A DNA stretch of 64,000 nucleotides from Bretschneidera sinensis (taxonomy: Eukaryota; Streptophyta; Magnoliopsida; Brassicales; Akaniaceae). The stretch spans positions 54,886,501 to 54,950,500 of the forward strand of contig CM043702.1 in assembly GCA_023935145.1 (NCBI GenBank), in the 5' to 3' direction. How positions within the stretch are numbered: position 1 is the stretch's first letter; each line of letters starts with the position of its first letter. The position numbers and the translations under genes were made by a program. The notes beneath the pieces are model-generated. The model was given only the letters and a program-made list of their open reading frames with translations, was not told where the DNA came from and ran no database searches. Shown here piece by piece: positions 23,437-34,689 of this stretch.

Positions 23437-23450
23437 ATTCTCCCCCACTA
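23437..23450 (-). other. Polypurine tract of element E
   Basis: On the - strand TAGTGGGGGAGAAT abuts the TG of the left LTR and follows a GATGACGAAATTTTTAT-type tail, the classical end of gypsy internal regions. It marks the left LTR as the 3' LTR of a minus-strand element. Confidence 0.8.
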
Positions 23451-24003
23451 ATAAAAATTTCGTCATCAAAATTTCCTTGATCAGGGTTCACAACACAATA
23501 GGAATATCTCTTTCCTAGGTCCATTTTAAATTCTCAAGTATCATTCTCAAATCTTCTATCTTTATTGTAATTTGCGATTTACAAATCTAATTTCTATTTC
23601 ATCGTCATTTAGAACTTCCGTTGTATCATTGACAACCGACTATTGAATCACTAGAATAATCTCAACACATCATTTAATCTTACTATAGACTTACTCAACC
23701 TCAAAGTTATTAACTCTTGCTAATCGATTCATCTAACTATCCCCTCAAAATACAAGTCCTCAACTAAAAGTATTACTTATTAATCATTTCTTTCTTAGAT
23801 CTTCCTTTTTACTCTTGTACTTTAAAGATAAAATGTTTACTATCTCATACTTCACTCTAAGTTCTTAAATTTCCATCTCAACTTTATGCTTCAAGGATCT
23901 CAAATGGTACTACCTTTAAACTGTGCCTTTCTCCCAAGACATATCTTCACTAGGTTACTCACCAACATATCATTTTCTCAAATCTCTCATTCAATCATTC
24001 CTT

Positions 24004-24649
24004 AAGGATAACTCAAAGGCACTTAGGCATTATTAAAATCATTACTCCAATCTTTTACTCAATTTAACTTGGTTCTTTACTCAAGTTTTTGATCCCTTCA
24101 CTCCATTCCTACCTATAAAATAAACCAACTATAAGTCAACCTTTTGATCAATTTAAGGAGTTCTAGTATTCCTCAAACAAGTGATGCAAATGGTAGTTTT
24201 CTTCCTCTGTCCAAATCTTTTCTTAGTTTTAATCCTACTTTCTTACTTATCACTTACATTCAAACCTTAACCCACCTACCACTAACTGAGGTATGCTATA
24301 CTGAAAACTCTTATATAACATAGGAAGGATAACTCAAAGGCATAGGCATTATTAACATCATTACTCCAATCTTTTACTCAATTCAATTAAGTTCTTTACT
24401 CAAGTTTTTGATCCCTTCACTCTATGATCTGCACTCCTACCTATAAAATAAACCAACTAAAGTCAACCTTTTAATAAATTTAAGGAGTTCTAGTATCCCT
24501 CAAACAAGTGATGCAAATGGTAGTTTACTTTCTCTATCCAAATCTTTTCGTAGTTTTAATCCTACTTTCTCACTTATCGCTTACATTCAAACCTTAATCC
24601 ACCTACCACTAACTGGGGTATGCTGTACTAAAAATTCTTATATAACATA
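24004..24649. repeat. 321-bp direct tandem duplication
   Basis: Unit 1 (24004-24324) and unit 2 (24325-24649) both start AAGGATAACTCAAAGGCA and end TTCTTATATAACATA. They differ by scattered substitutions and small indels, so the duplication is not recent. Confidence 0.88.
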
Positions 24650-25295
24650 TCACCATAGCAAATGTTAGGTTCCTTATTCTCCATCACAACACCGAATTGA
24701 TTAAACTTTCTTTGATAATAGTATTAGGTAAATATCCAAATTATACATTGTCATAAAATAATAATCCAACCATTTCCAATTAATTAGACGATCTTCATTC
24801 TATGGCTAGGTTTGGTACTCGATTTAAGCCATATTTACTTAAATTCTGTCTTGGAAGTTGCGCTCCACTGATTCCAGATTTTTACTATCTTTGGTATTGT
24901 CCAAAACTAACCTTCCTCTCTCATTACCAAGTTACCTTTTTCTTTTATAAAGCTACAGTGCTAAAAATGAGTACAAATTCAAGCTTATCTTCTATAGGAG
25001 AGCTACCATTGCTTGGAGCCATGGCTGGCCATCTTTAGTTGCCTTATCTTTTATTTTTTCTACATCAAAATCAATTATTAACCATTAAGAGAAATGCATG
25101 TAAAAACAAGAATTGATAAATAACGGAAGGCTATGTGGTGGTGAATTCTCTTGGGATTCATTTCTGCTTGATACCCATATGGTGAATTGGTCCCTTGGGA
25201 GAAACAAGAGCAAAGAGAATTAAAATATTTTCAGATTTACCAACCTCACTCAAATCTTTGTGTCCAAAATATGAAATTTTCACAAAGTAAGCTAG

Positions 25296-25299
<4 letters not shown>

Positions 25300-25358
<59 letters not shown>
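25300..25358. repeat. GA/CT dinucleotide microsatellite
   Basis: An uninterrupted GA tract of about 29 units. It creates artefactual open frames on both strands encoding alternating Arg-Glu or Ser-Leu. Confidence 0.97.
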
Positions 25359-25361
<3 letters not shown>

Positions 25362-27317
25362 GTTTAGAGATGAACACATGAATTACCTGTAGTAGTTCCT
25401 CGTGAGATGAAAAAGACAACAAGTGACTGTGGTCTTAGTGGTTGACTTTCTAGATGAGGAGTTGGAGAGAAGCTGTTGGCAGTACTGAGATTTTTTGAAG
25501 ATTTTGTTTGGATAAAATGAGGTTTTGGGTTATAACCTTTGTAATTTTAAGATCGGATGAGGTTAATTTGGTAAATTACTTTACTTCCCTCTAGGGCAAA
25601 ATCTTAGCTAATTTAAGGAACCCTGCTTAAACTGTTAGCTTCAAAGAGGGCCTATAACTCACTCCTTTAACATATAACACTTAGTTGCCTTAAAAAATAA
25701 CGTAGTAAGTTTTGTCTTTTGACCTCTACTTGAACTCCCCAAGATTTCATCTACATAAACCTTTCTTTAAGGTCAATTATACTTTAAAATTATTACCTTT
25801 CTTAGATCTTTTTATTCTTTACATAACTCCTTAAACCCACTCTGCTATTAATTTCTTATGTTTACATATATTCTACTCTTCACGTCAGATCTATATTTAT
25901 GTTACTCAGAATATTCCAAAATACTTTAAATAACTCTCCATTCTAAAAATTTCTAGAAACGTTACCATATACTTTCTTATAATTGCTATAGGTCTTGTAT
26001 TTTTGATATCTCATATCAAATTTCTCAAATGAACAGTCTCCCAAAATCGTAACTTTCCATTAGTTGAACACATAACCTTCCAATTCATACTTAAAATTTT
26101 ATTTTAGAATCTTAACTTTATCTCTTCATCAACTCACCCCTTCATATCAATTTAAACTATTAATTTCTTATGTTTATCAATAGTTTTTGATTTACCAATC
26201 ATATTTCATAGAAGATTCCAACTAACTCATTAGTCAAACACCAATCATAATTTCTTAAATCAAGTCTCATACCTTTTATTTTCTTGATTTGTCAATACAA
26301 TCATTAATCTCACTAAAATACTCCATTTTGTTTTTAAATCTATTAATAAAACTCAACACCAAATATCCAATGATTTCCTTCAAACTTAATTATCTCCACT
26401 TTTACAAAACTTGGTAGTAATACCAATTTATTATTTTTTACTCAATTCTTTTCATCATCTCACTGAATTATAGTATCTTTATTTCTTTAATCCACTTCCA
26501 CCTTTCTCTTAGACCTTTACACACTTGAGCTACTCTCTTGACCAAACTACAATTTCAACTCTTTTTCTTTTCTCGTTTCCTCTTCCAATCCATTTAAAAA
26601 TTTAAACTTCTAAAATACCATCTAACATCTCATCCCCACTATTTTCCTTATTGAATCTTAAGTCTAGCCACACCATATACAATGACTCCCAACAATCTCC
26701 TTTAACTCATTACCAATAGTAATCCTTGAATAGGATATTTCATAATCACGTCATACCACTTATACTCTTTCTCAAAACATCTCTTAATCCCATCATGAAT
26801 TTAAATTTCCTTCGTCCACTTTGTTAAAATCTATTTTCAACACCCTTTAACACTTCCTGGTAGCTCTTTAATTTGTCTTTACATTAAGTTCTATTGAGAT
26901 TGCAACATCTAGTAACCTCGAATCTCTTTAACTATCTTCCCTCATTAGACATCTCTTCCAATACTTTTCCCTCTTAAAATACTCCAAACTTCATAATTTC
27001 TTAAGTCAAAGTAGAACATGATATTTTATTTGGAATATTTAAAATTCAGAGTTTTGCTTCGACGCGTAAAAGTGTGTAATTGTTCAATTTTGATTAATAA
27101 CTAATTCATAATTAGTTGTGTGGATTTTGAGGATAAGTAAAAATTTGATAATAAAAACTTGTGTTTGGGGGAAACTTTTAGAGTTTAGATGTGTATGGTT
27201 AAATTGTGAAATAATTATAAAGTGGAAGGTTAGTTTTACGGTTTAGAAAGCTTCGTGGTAAAAATTAATAAAGGTTGTAAATGGAAGGATGATTTTGCAA
27301 TTCCTAAATAATTTGTC

Positions 27318-27325
27318 TATAAATA
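27318..27325 (+). promoter_or_regulatory. TATA box of the right E LTR
   Basis: TATAAATA in GTCTATAAATAGGGGG, the mirror of 23120-23127. Transcription would run rightwards out of the element. Confidence 0.62.
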
Positions 27326-27736
27326 GGGGGAGGGGAGGGAAGAACCAACATTTTTTGGATTCTTCTAGAGAAAGAGAGAATATTTGGGTGAGAGGAGAGA
27401 AATGGAGAAGAATAAGAGAGAAAAAAGAAGAAGAGAGAGAAAAAAGAACATAATTTTTTGCAAAACTTAAGGTTAGAATTTTGCTTTGTTTTTTCTTGTT
27501 TGATCTTGCATGTAAATTAGTTAAGATTTTGAGAATCAAGTGTTTTTTTAGAAAAAGTTTGAGAAAATGGGTTTTTGATTTAAAATGTTGATTTAAGGAT
27601 TCTAAGTTTGATTTCTCTTGTGGATAATGTAAAGAATTAATGTTTGACTCCCAAAAGCTTGTGCTTTAAAAGAATTATGATTTTTATGAAGAATCAAAGG
27701 AGTGTTGAGGAATAAAAACAAGAATTTTCATGATTT

Positions 27737-27967
27737 TTGATGATGAAACCTAATAGACAGCCGATTGTGTCGAACGGACAATCAACTGTCATCCCAGTAG
27801 AAAGTTTAGGGTGTGAGGACAGTCAATTGTCCATTTGCACAATTGACTTTCCAAGCAACCTAGAGCTCTCTCGACCTCGGATAATCGACTGTCCATTTAG
27901 ACAGTCGATTTTGGAACTCTGTTTTCATATAAAAAACAATAATTTTTCATACCCTTTTGAACCCTAA
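27737..27967 (+). CDS. Small open frame inside the right E LTR (76 aa), function unknown
   Basis: It is the counterpart of 22442-22669. Both begin soon after the leader and remain open across the palindromic repeat cluster. Shared blocks include QLSIC, PSNLELS, PFRQ and ELCF. The start is the first of three Met codons. With two old, diverged LTR copies, retention of the frame is mildly notable, but selection cannot be judged by eye. Confidence 0.3.
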   Translation: MMMKPNRQPIVSNGQSTVIPVESLGCEDSQLSICTIDFPSNLELSRPRIIDCPFRQSILELCFHIKNNNFSYPFEP

Positions 27968-29604
27968 ACCTTTTGAGAACAACTTATGAGATTTTTAGGA
28001 TGAAAACATGAATTTTATGATTTAAGAAATACTACTTCTTTCATTCGAATCTCTAAGAACAAAGTTTATAAAAATATTTAGATAAAAAGATAGTTTTGTT
28101 GTATTTTAAAAACCTACTCTTTTCCTTTTAAATAATTATAGTTTGGTTGATTTTGTTAATTGTTGCATCTATTAGGTGTAGTGAAGGACAATATTAAAGA
28201 AAACGAGGTATCTCGGGTTTAGGAGTCCATTCAAGAGGTGAGTACACCTTACCTTTAGTAAGCATGTTTTTTTGTATAATAGAAACAAAGAGTAAAAAAT
28301 ATGATCTATCTTGATAAGTATAAACACTAGAATTCCTTGAAGAGTAAGTATATAAACGTGGTATGAAGATATTAAGGATTAGTGTTATGAGAAACTTGTA
28401 TAGATGGAGAAATAATTCTATAAGATATAAGTTTAGAAATAGTTCAAGATGGTTATGTTCAGGAAATTTTGATTTGTATGATTGTAATGAATGTGATTGG
28501 TTCAATTGGTAGGAAAATGTGATGTGAATGGTTGATGATTGCTTGCATGTATATTACTTCATACACTTTGCATTATAATAATTGTTTGATGGTATGTTAT
28601 TGAGGAACGAGTGATGGGTGAGGCCGGTAGGTCCTTTCCCACAAGAGGTGTAAGAGTACCGAAAGATATTGGACGTACAAGATCCCTGAAAGGGGATCCA
28701 CTAGTACGTGGGGAGATGTCTCTATGGTGATGAGATTAGCCCAATGAGGCGTAGTGATTTGATTGTGCATTATATTACATTGCATCTCATGGATACATTG
28801 TAATGGTTGGCCGATGGGGGGCATGTGCAGTAATTAGACCACGAGGGGCGTGTGTTATGATTGGCCTATGAGGCGCATGTGATGTACTTGGCCTAGAGAA
28901 GGGCATGATCTTTGTTGTGGAAATAAAAAGTATTGTGATAAAAATTATCTATTGTTTTATTGGTCTCATGTTGTTTAGATGTACGAAGAGTGGTATGTGG
29001 TTTTAAATTAAGAAAATTAATGAATCTTAGTATTAAAGATTTTATAATTATATAAGAAATAAAGAGAAATATTTGGAGGAAACCTAAAAACCCTATCTTC
29101 ATGTACTTAGTAATTAAATGTATAGTAAGAAATAATTATAATAAAAAATAATTTCTTTTAATGTGATTGCTTCTCATGAGGTGTGCCTCATTGAGTTTTT
29201 TTAGCGCACTCTATTATTTTTACTAACATTTCAGATAATACTAGAGGGTGGATAGTCAAGTTTGAAGGAAGCCCTAATTAAGGCTTTCAGCTATAGCATC
29301 TTCATCTTTTGGAGTTTTGTTAAGGGTTTTCATATGTTGGGTTTGGGTTAGTCGTTGTAAGAGAAAATGCTCGAGACTCATCGTAATAGGGGGAGAAATT
29401 TTCCTTTATTTGTGTCTATTTAAAATTTGATGTATTGTAAAAAGTGTTTAGTTATGAATCGTGATTGTATAAACTTGTGATGTTTTGAATGAATGTTTAT
29501 ATTCCTGTTGAGCTATGTATGTTCGCATATAAGTCGGGGTGCTCGAAGCTGAAAAAATGATGATACCTCATCGGGTAGGGCCCACCTGGGGATGTATCAT
29601 TATA

Positions 29605-29609
29605 GATTA
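29605..29609. repeat. Right target-site duplication of element E
   Basis: GATTA, identical to 20878-20882, follows the last base of the right LTR. Confidence 0.62.
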
Positions 29610-30600
29610 TAACTCTTCTTTTGGTACTCAATTGAAGTTGAAACTGACCTATGTTGTTAGTTTTATATTTTATTTTCTCTATGTGTTACTTAAATAATTT
29701 TAAAAAAGAAAATGTTGACAATATTCTTAGGCATTCTCATCCTCGCGCCTTACCCTTACTTCATCACTACTATCAAGATGCCTTACCCTTGCTTGGTCAC
29801 TACTATCAATGGTTCCCTGTTACTGGAAGGTGCAGTTCTTTGAATGAAATATTGAACGAAATTGATTCTATTTAGATATAAAAATAGAATCTCTACTTTC
29901 AAAATTGGGTAGACCTTTAATGGTCCTACAAAGCTTGTTTAATGCCCCAAACTAGCTTCCTTGGTTCTCTCCCTTGATAGAACTAGGACCTTCTTTGAGC
30001 TACGCCTTTCCTAAGGAACTCTCACTAGCTTATCTTGCAATCAATATACCAATCTTGTAATTGATATAACATAAAAAAAAAACAACAAAAACTAGCGATT
30101 CCCCTCCTAAATCACAAAAAAATGATCCACTAATTCTTTGCATATTACATCGAGTTAGGAATGACTATTTCCAAATTCGATAGATCTAGAAAAACTTAGT
30201 AGTATGTTTTCCTTCAACCCATTGGTAGTTGAATAAGTTCATTTCTTTCGTGTAAGACATAAAGTTAAGCAAGCCATTATGGCTAGGAGCTGGTAAGGAG
30301 GGTTGGGGACAACCAAACCTTTGTGATAACAAAACTAACTATAAGTATTTGCTAGTTTACTAGAATGATTTTTCTGCTTCTTTCATGGTCATTCTCTTAT
30401 ATATGTAAGTCGAACTACTAACCTAAAAGAAGAACCTTGGCTTTTAAACAAGTAAAGAGTAGAACCAAGCCAAGCAAACTCCATTTCTTGGAAAAAATCC
30501 AATGGGGCATCACAAATGAACAAGGGAGAATATTGATCAATTGAGAATGATTGAATATCACTTCTAAGAACTTTAAGAACTAGTGGTAACATTTCCCAAA
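29610..30600. other. Unassigned stretch between elements E and F
   Basis: No LTR, polyprotein domain or RNA gene is recognised. Near 29747-29815 a short unit with CCTTACCCTT and CACTACTATCAA occurs twice in tandem. An open frame on the - strand (30389-30727) runs into copia LTR sequence, so its upper part is not native. The rest shows no known domain. Confidence 0.6.
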
Positions 30601-30635
30601 TGTTGATAGTTATGATGCATGTGTTGATGATTTTC
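30601..30635 (+). repeat. 5' LTR of F, first 35 bases
   Basis: TGTTGATAGTTATGATGCAT opens the LTR; the copia C2 LTR begins at 30636. Bases 30631-30635 (TTTTC) are the target duplicated by C2. Confidence 0.62.
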
Positions 30636-31531
30636 TGTTGGGAAACCACCTTAGATGATACCCAGGAGGTGGTCTTCCAAACACCCAAGTCTATAGTGAC
30701 TTGTATAAAGAAAAAGACAGCAACCAATCAAAGCAAGAAAGAAAAGAACACAGGAAATTTGTTGACGAGGTTCGGCAATATGCCTACGTCCCCATGAGCT
30801 CCTCCGAGCTCTCTACACTATCTTAACAATGGAGTTCTTTACAATCAACAACACTCTTCCAAGAACTCACAGGTTCTTGAAGAACAAAAGAAGAAGAAGA
30901 AGAAGAAGAAGAAGAAAGTGATAAGAACAAACCTTGGAATTTTCCCAAGAAAATTCCCCTTACAAGCCCTTGAATCCATTTCTATTATACTCTCTCTCTT
31001 TCTAAACAGCCAGCCTCTCTATAGAATCTCTCTTGAGTTTAGTGTCTTTGCACTTTTATAATTGATTTCACTTTTAATCACAAGTTATCTTATTTCACTT
31101 GTTGTTATTGAGATTGAAGCTAGGTGACCCTTTATATAGTGCACCAACTTCTTGTCCAATCTTAAGTGTCAATCTCCACCCTTAGATCTTGATGACCAAT
31201 CAACCATGGCCCTTAATCAATTCTTAATGATCCTATGCATTTTGAGCATGTCTCACGAGCCATTCAAGAGGCTAAAGGATGTGTGCATCAGTGTGCCTAG
31301 CGTTGTGGCATAGAACAAGGCGCGTTGCGGCTTGGAGCAGGGCACACTATTTACCCCTTTGGGTGCCGTGGCCTGGGGGAGGCAGCGCCGTGGCTTGCCC
31401 CTTCCTCTAGCACTCCTCTTTACTGGGCGCTGTGGCATGAACAGGGCTGGGCCGTAGCGCACACTGGTGTGCACTCCTTGCTGAATTTATTCTTCCACCT
31501 TCTTGTTTAAACCTCGGACAAAATGCCAACA
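30636..31531 (-). repeat. 3' LTR of C2
   Basis: On the + strand it begins TGTTGGGAAACCACC and ends AAAATGCCAACA (896 bp). It has an AAG/GAA triplet tract at about 30889-30916 and a GC-rich block at about 31290-31480. Confidence 0.92.
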
Positions 31532-31546
31532 ATCTCTACCTTTGTC
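31532..31546 (-). other. Polypurine tract of C2
   Basis: On the - strand GGACAAAGGTAGAGAT precedes the 3' LTR, the same tract as in C1. Confidence 0.8.
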
Positions 31547-31612
31547 CAAGCATTTAAACCCGAACCCATTGTGCAGAGACCTTAGTATCCAAACTCATCT
31601 TGAGTCATCATA

Positions 31613-32401
31613 TCAACCGACTCCAATCCCAAGTAGTCCAAGGCAATGAATGAACTTACTTAGAGGTAGAACTTTAGTACCTAAATCCGTAGGGTTTTCT
31701 TCTGTGGCTACCTTATCCACATGGATGTATCCTTTCGTAACATTTTCCCAAATGAAATGGTACTGAACAGCCATGTGCTTTGTCCTTTCATGGAATACTA
31801 GATTCTTGCATAAATGCAATGCACTTTGGCTATCCGAATACACCACAACTTGCTCCTCTAGTACCTTTAACTCTTCCAGCAAACCTTTACACCATATAGC
31901 CTCCTTGATGGCTTCCATAGCCGCTATGTACTCAGTCTCAGTTGTTGAGAGTGCTACCATCGGCTGTAACTGAGCCTTCCAACTTACACAACATCCATTT
32001 AAGTTGAAGAAGTCGGAAGTAATCAATCTCCTTTTATCCTGGTCTGCTCCATAGTCCGAATCAGCATAACCCTCAAAGTAGATGAACTTACCCCTCTTCT
32101 CATAAACTAGCCCTACTTCTGGGCTTCCCTTCAAGTACCTCAGCAACCACTTCATCCCAAGCCAATGCTCCTTTCTGGGATTACTCATAAACCTACTAAG
32201 GACACTTATTGCATGAGCAATATCAGGTCTAGTGCTCACCATCATGAACATAACTAAACCAACCGCACTAGAGTAAGGGACCTTTTTTATTTCCTTTTTC
32301 TCCTCATTCGATCTTGGACATTGATTGCTGGAGAACTTGAAATGACCAGCAAAGGGAACCTTCACTGGTTTGCTATCTTCTATAGAGAACTTAGATATCA
32401 T
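31613..32401 (-). pseudogene. C2 RT C-terminus and RNase H, open for 262 residues
   Basis: This is the longest intact domain block of C2. It includes MVSTRPDIAHAISVLSRF and WLLRYLKGSPEVG from the end of RT, then YADSDYGAD, VSWKAQLQPMVALSTTE, EYIAAMEAIKEA, VVVYSDSQSALHL and TKHMAVQYHFIWE: a complete copia RNase H with its acidic residues (Asp in YADSD, Glu in TETEYIA, Asp in YSDS). It ends at LGTKVLPLSKF, close to the PPT. The upstream frame is broken, so it would not be made as part of a polyprotein. Confidence 0.88.
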
Positions 32402-33400
32402 CTTTCTATATAAGAAGTTTGAGAGATCTTCAATCTATTTCTCTCCCTTTCCCGGATGATACACATCCCAAGGATCTTCTATGCATGGTCAAGATCCTTT
32501 GTCTCAAACTCCTCACTGAGTTGAGCTTTCAATTTTCTTATCCTTTCCATGCTGCTCCCAACCAGCAACATATCATCAACATAGATTAGGATGATCACCA
32601 CTTCCTCCACCTTGTGCCCCTTGTAATACAAGCACGAATCATAGTAGCTCCTCATGAAACCCACGCTGGTTACAAAGGAATCAAACCTCTTATTCCATTG
32701 CCGAGGTGATTACTTTAGGCCATATAGAGATTTCTTCAGTTGGCACACCAAATCTCCCTATCTTCTTTCCTCATAGCTTTTAGGTTGCCTCATGTAAATA
32801 GTCTCATCAAGCTCTCCATGTAAGAAAGCTGTCTTTACATCTATTTGCTCGATTTCTCAATTGAATTGGACCACCAATGCTAACACTATCCTGATCGTTT
32901 TGTACTTCACAACCGGTAAGAATATTTCGGTGATGTCTACGCCTTTCTTTTGAGTGAACCCCTTCGCCACCAGCCTAGCTTTATACCGAACTTTATCCCC
33001 TGGAATGTTCCCTTCTTTGATCTTGTAGATCCACTACAATCCACAACTCTCTGTTTTTCTAGTTTGGGCACAATACCTAAGAGTTGTTCTTCCTCAAAGA
33101 ATCTATTTCTTCCTCCATAGATAGCTGCCACTTTGATGAATCCTTACATTCCATGGCATCCATGTAAGTTTCTGGTTCAACCATCCCTCCTTCTGTCCAA
33201 GGAGCTACTACATTAGCATTCGTAAAACCATATCTCAAAGGTGGTCTAACCACCCTCCTTTCTTGGTCCGTTGTGAGCTGGTAGTCATTCTGACTTACTA
33301 TATCATCCCCTTCCAGTTTAGCCTCCTCTTAAGTTTCTTGAGCTTGGCCTTCATTAATGGGCTCTACCTGGTCCGAACCATCTTGCCTTCCTTGCTCTAC
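32402..33400 (-). pseudogene. C2 reverse transcriptase, N-terminal and catalytic part
   Basis: The segment at 32479-32664 carries YYDSCLYYKG and the intact catalytic box IYVDDMLLVGSS. Upstream, QRVVDC, KKSLYGLK and the FLHGEL-type motif are recognisable in shifting frames with several stops (for example near 32712 and 32858). An acidic, Gln-rich linker between integrase and RT lies at about 33200-33480. Confidence 0.85.
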
Positions 33401-33547
33401 CCGAATCAAATTCTCCTTGATACAATGCTCCACAAATTTCAGACTGGTTTACTCATTAGCCCTTGCAGGGTTAGTTTTCTCTAAGTAGGGAAATACCAAT
33501 TCATTAAAAATAACATCCTTACTTATTACGAGTTTCATTTCTTTTGG

Positions 33548-34510
33548 TTATAAGGACCACAACCTATACCCTTTAACCCCATCACTATACCCTAGAAACA
33601 CACATTTTCTAAACCATGGGTTAAGTTTATCATCATTTTGATGTGCATATGCAGCACATCCAAAAGTCCTAAGGTTGTTCAACTCAGGGGGTTTTCCACT
33701 CCACATCTCTATGGGAGTCTTAAGGTCTAAAACTCTAGAGGGTGATCTATTTACCAAGTATACAGCAGTAGACATAGCTTCCCCTGAAAAATATTTTGGT
33801 AAACCGGACCCAATTAACATGCACCTAACCTTTTCCATAAGGGTTCTATTCATCCTCTCAACAACTCCATTTTGCTGAGAGGTTTTCACAACCGTTCTAT
33901 GTCTTAGAATACCATTTAATTCACAGAATTTATCAAAATACTTATTAAAAAATTCTAAGCTATTATCAGTTCTTAATACCTTAACTACCCCACCCATTTG
34001 AGTCTCCAGCAAATTTTTCCACACCAAAAATTTATTCAAAGCATCCGATTTATTTTTAAGCAAATAAACCCAAACCTTTCTTGAATAATCATCAATTAAG
34101 GACAGAAAGTAACGATTACCTCCCTGTGTTGGTATCCTTGCTGGTCCCCAAAGATCCGCATGGATGTAAGAATCCCTTTAGACTTATGCACTCCGGTGTT
34201 GAAGCTGATCCGATGTTGCTTCCCAAGAATGCAACTCTCACAGAAATCCAGTTTCTTTACTTTATCACCACCAAGTATACCATCATTGTAAGAACTTGCA
34301 GCCCCTTTTCGCTTATATATCCCAAGTGATTGTGCCAAAGTGCTGCTTTATCCATCTCAACCATTAAGCTTGCTACTTGATCCTTGATTTTTGTCTCACC
34401 GATCATCTCATAAAGTCCATCTTTGATTGCTTCCTTGATCACTATCAAAGAACCTTTGGTTACCTTGATATTTCCTTCTTCAGCTTTGTATGTATACCCC
34501 ATGGAATCCA
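33548..34510 (-). pseudogene. C2 integrase pseudogene
   Basis: The zinc-binding part (34096-34502) has ALWHNHLGYISEKGL and DFCESCILGKQH, the copia HHCC region. The core (33548-34140) shows SLIDDYSRKVWVYLL (first Asp), VLRTDNSLEF (second Asp) and NGVVERMNRT (Glu), so the triad is present. A one-base change near 34085 splits the core. It continues into PSRVLDLKTPIEMW and FLGYSDGVKGYRLW. Confidence 0.88.
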
Positions 34511-34689
34511 GCTACCCCAATGAGATCAAATTCCTCCTTAAATCTAGAAGATACGTCACATTTCGCAGCAGCCTTGTGACTCCGTCAAACATCCTCAACT
34601 GGATGTCTCCTATCCCCCTCACTTAGCAAGAATTGTCATTCTCCAAGAAAACCCTTCCATCAGTGATCTCGTTGAAATTCTTGAACCAT

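Larger units (their letters stand above)
23451..27018 (-). other. Internal region of element E, essentially non-coding
   Basis: On the - strand the sequence is purine-rich and AT-rich with no long open frame. The only polyprotein trace is at 23451-23524. A 321-bp tandem duplication (24004-24649) and a GA microsatellite (25300-25358) interrupt it. Part of 24650-25560 is less repetitive and could be captured DNA. No PBS is found next to the right LTR at 27018. Confidence 0.6.
20883..29604 (-). mobile_element. Element E: LARD-like gypsy derivative with inverted LTRs
   Basis: Two LTRs of about 2.55 kb bound 3.6 kb of mostly non-coding internal DNA. The left LTR and the adjoining polypurine tract are in - orientation, but the right LTR is in + orientation, so U5 ends face outward and U3 ends inward. 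Five-bp GATTA repeats flank the whole unit. Internally no gag-pol domain was recognised apart from a C-terminal tail (GNFDDEIFISGGE) beside the polypurine tract, typical of gypsy polyproteins. This fits a large retrotransposon derivative (LARD), moved by proteins of another element, that acquired one inverted LTR. Confidence 0.72.
27019..29604 (+). repeat. Right LTR of element E (plus orientation)
   Basis: Begins TGATATTTTATTTGG (the left copy has nine more bases after TG) and ends GATGTATCATTATA, with TTATA in place of TTACA. Length is 2586 bp. It matches the left LTR in inverted orientation, with an extra roughly 40 bp at about 29530-29570 that includes GATGATACCTCAT. GATTA follows immediately. 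Confidence 0.83.

Noticed and set aside
25187..25381. Open frames on both strands across the GA tract (Arg-Glu and Ser-Leu runs)
   Set aside because: Produced by the dinucleotide repeat; no start context or flanking domain.
29594..29645. PBS after the right E LTR (TTTTGGTACTCAATTG)
   Set aside because: Matches tRNA-iMet PBS only in TGGTA, lies beyond the GATTA duplication and is not followed by leader or gag.
30389..30727. 112-aa frame on the - strand before C2
   Set aside because: Its first 30 codons are copia LTR sequence inserted later, and the rest has no recognisable domain; treated as unassigned DNA.
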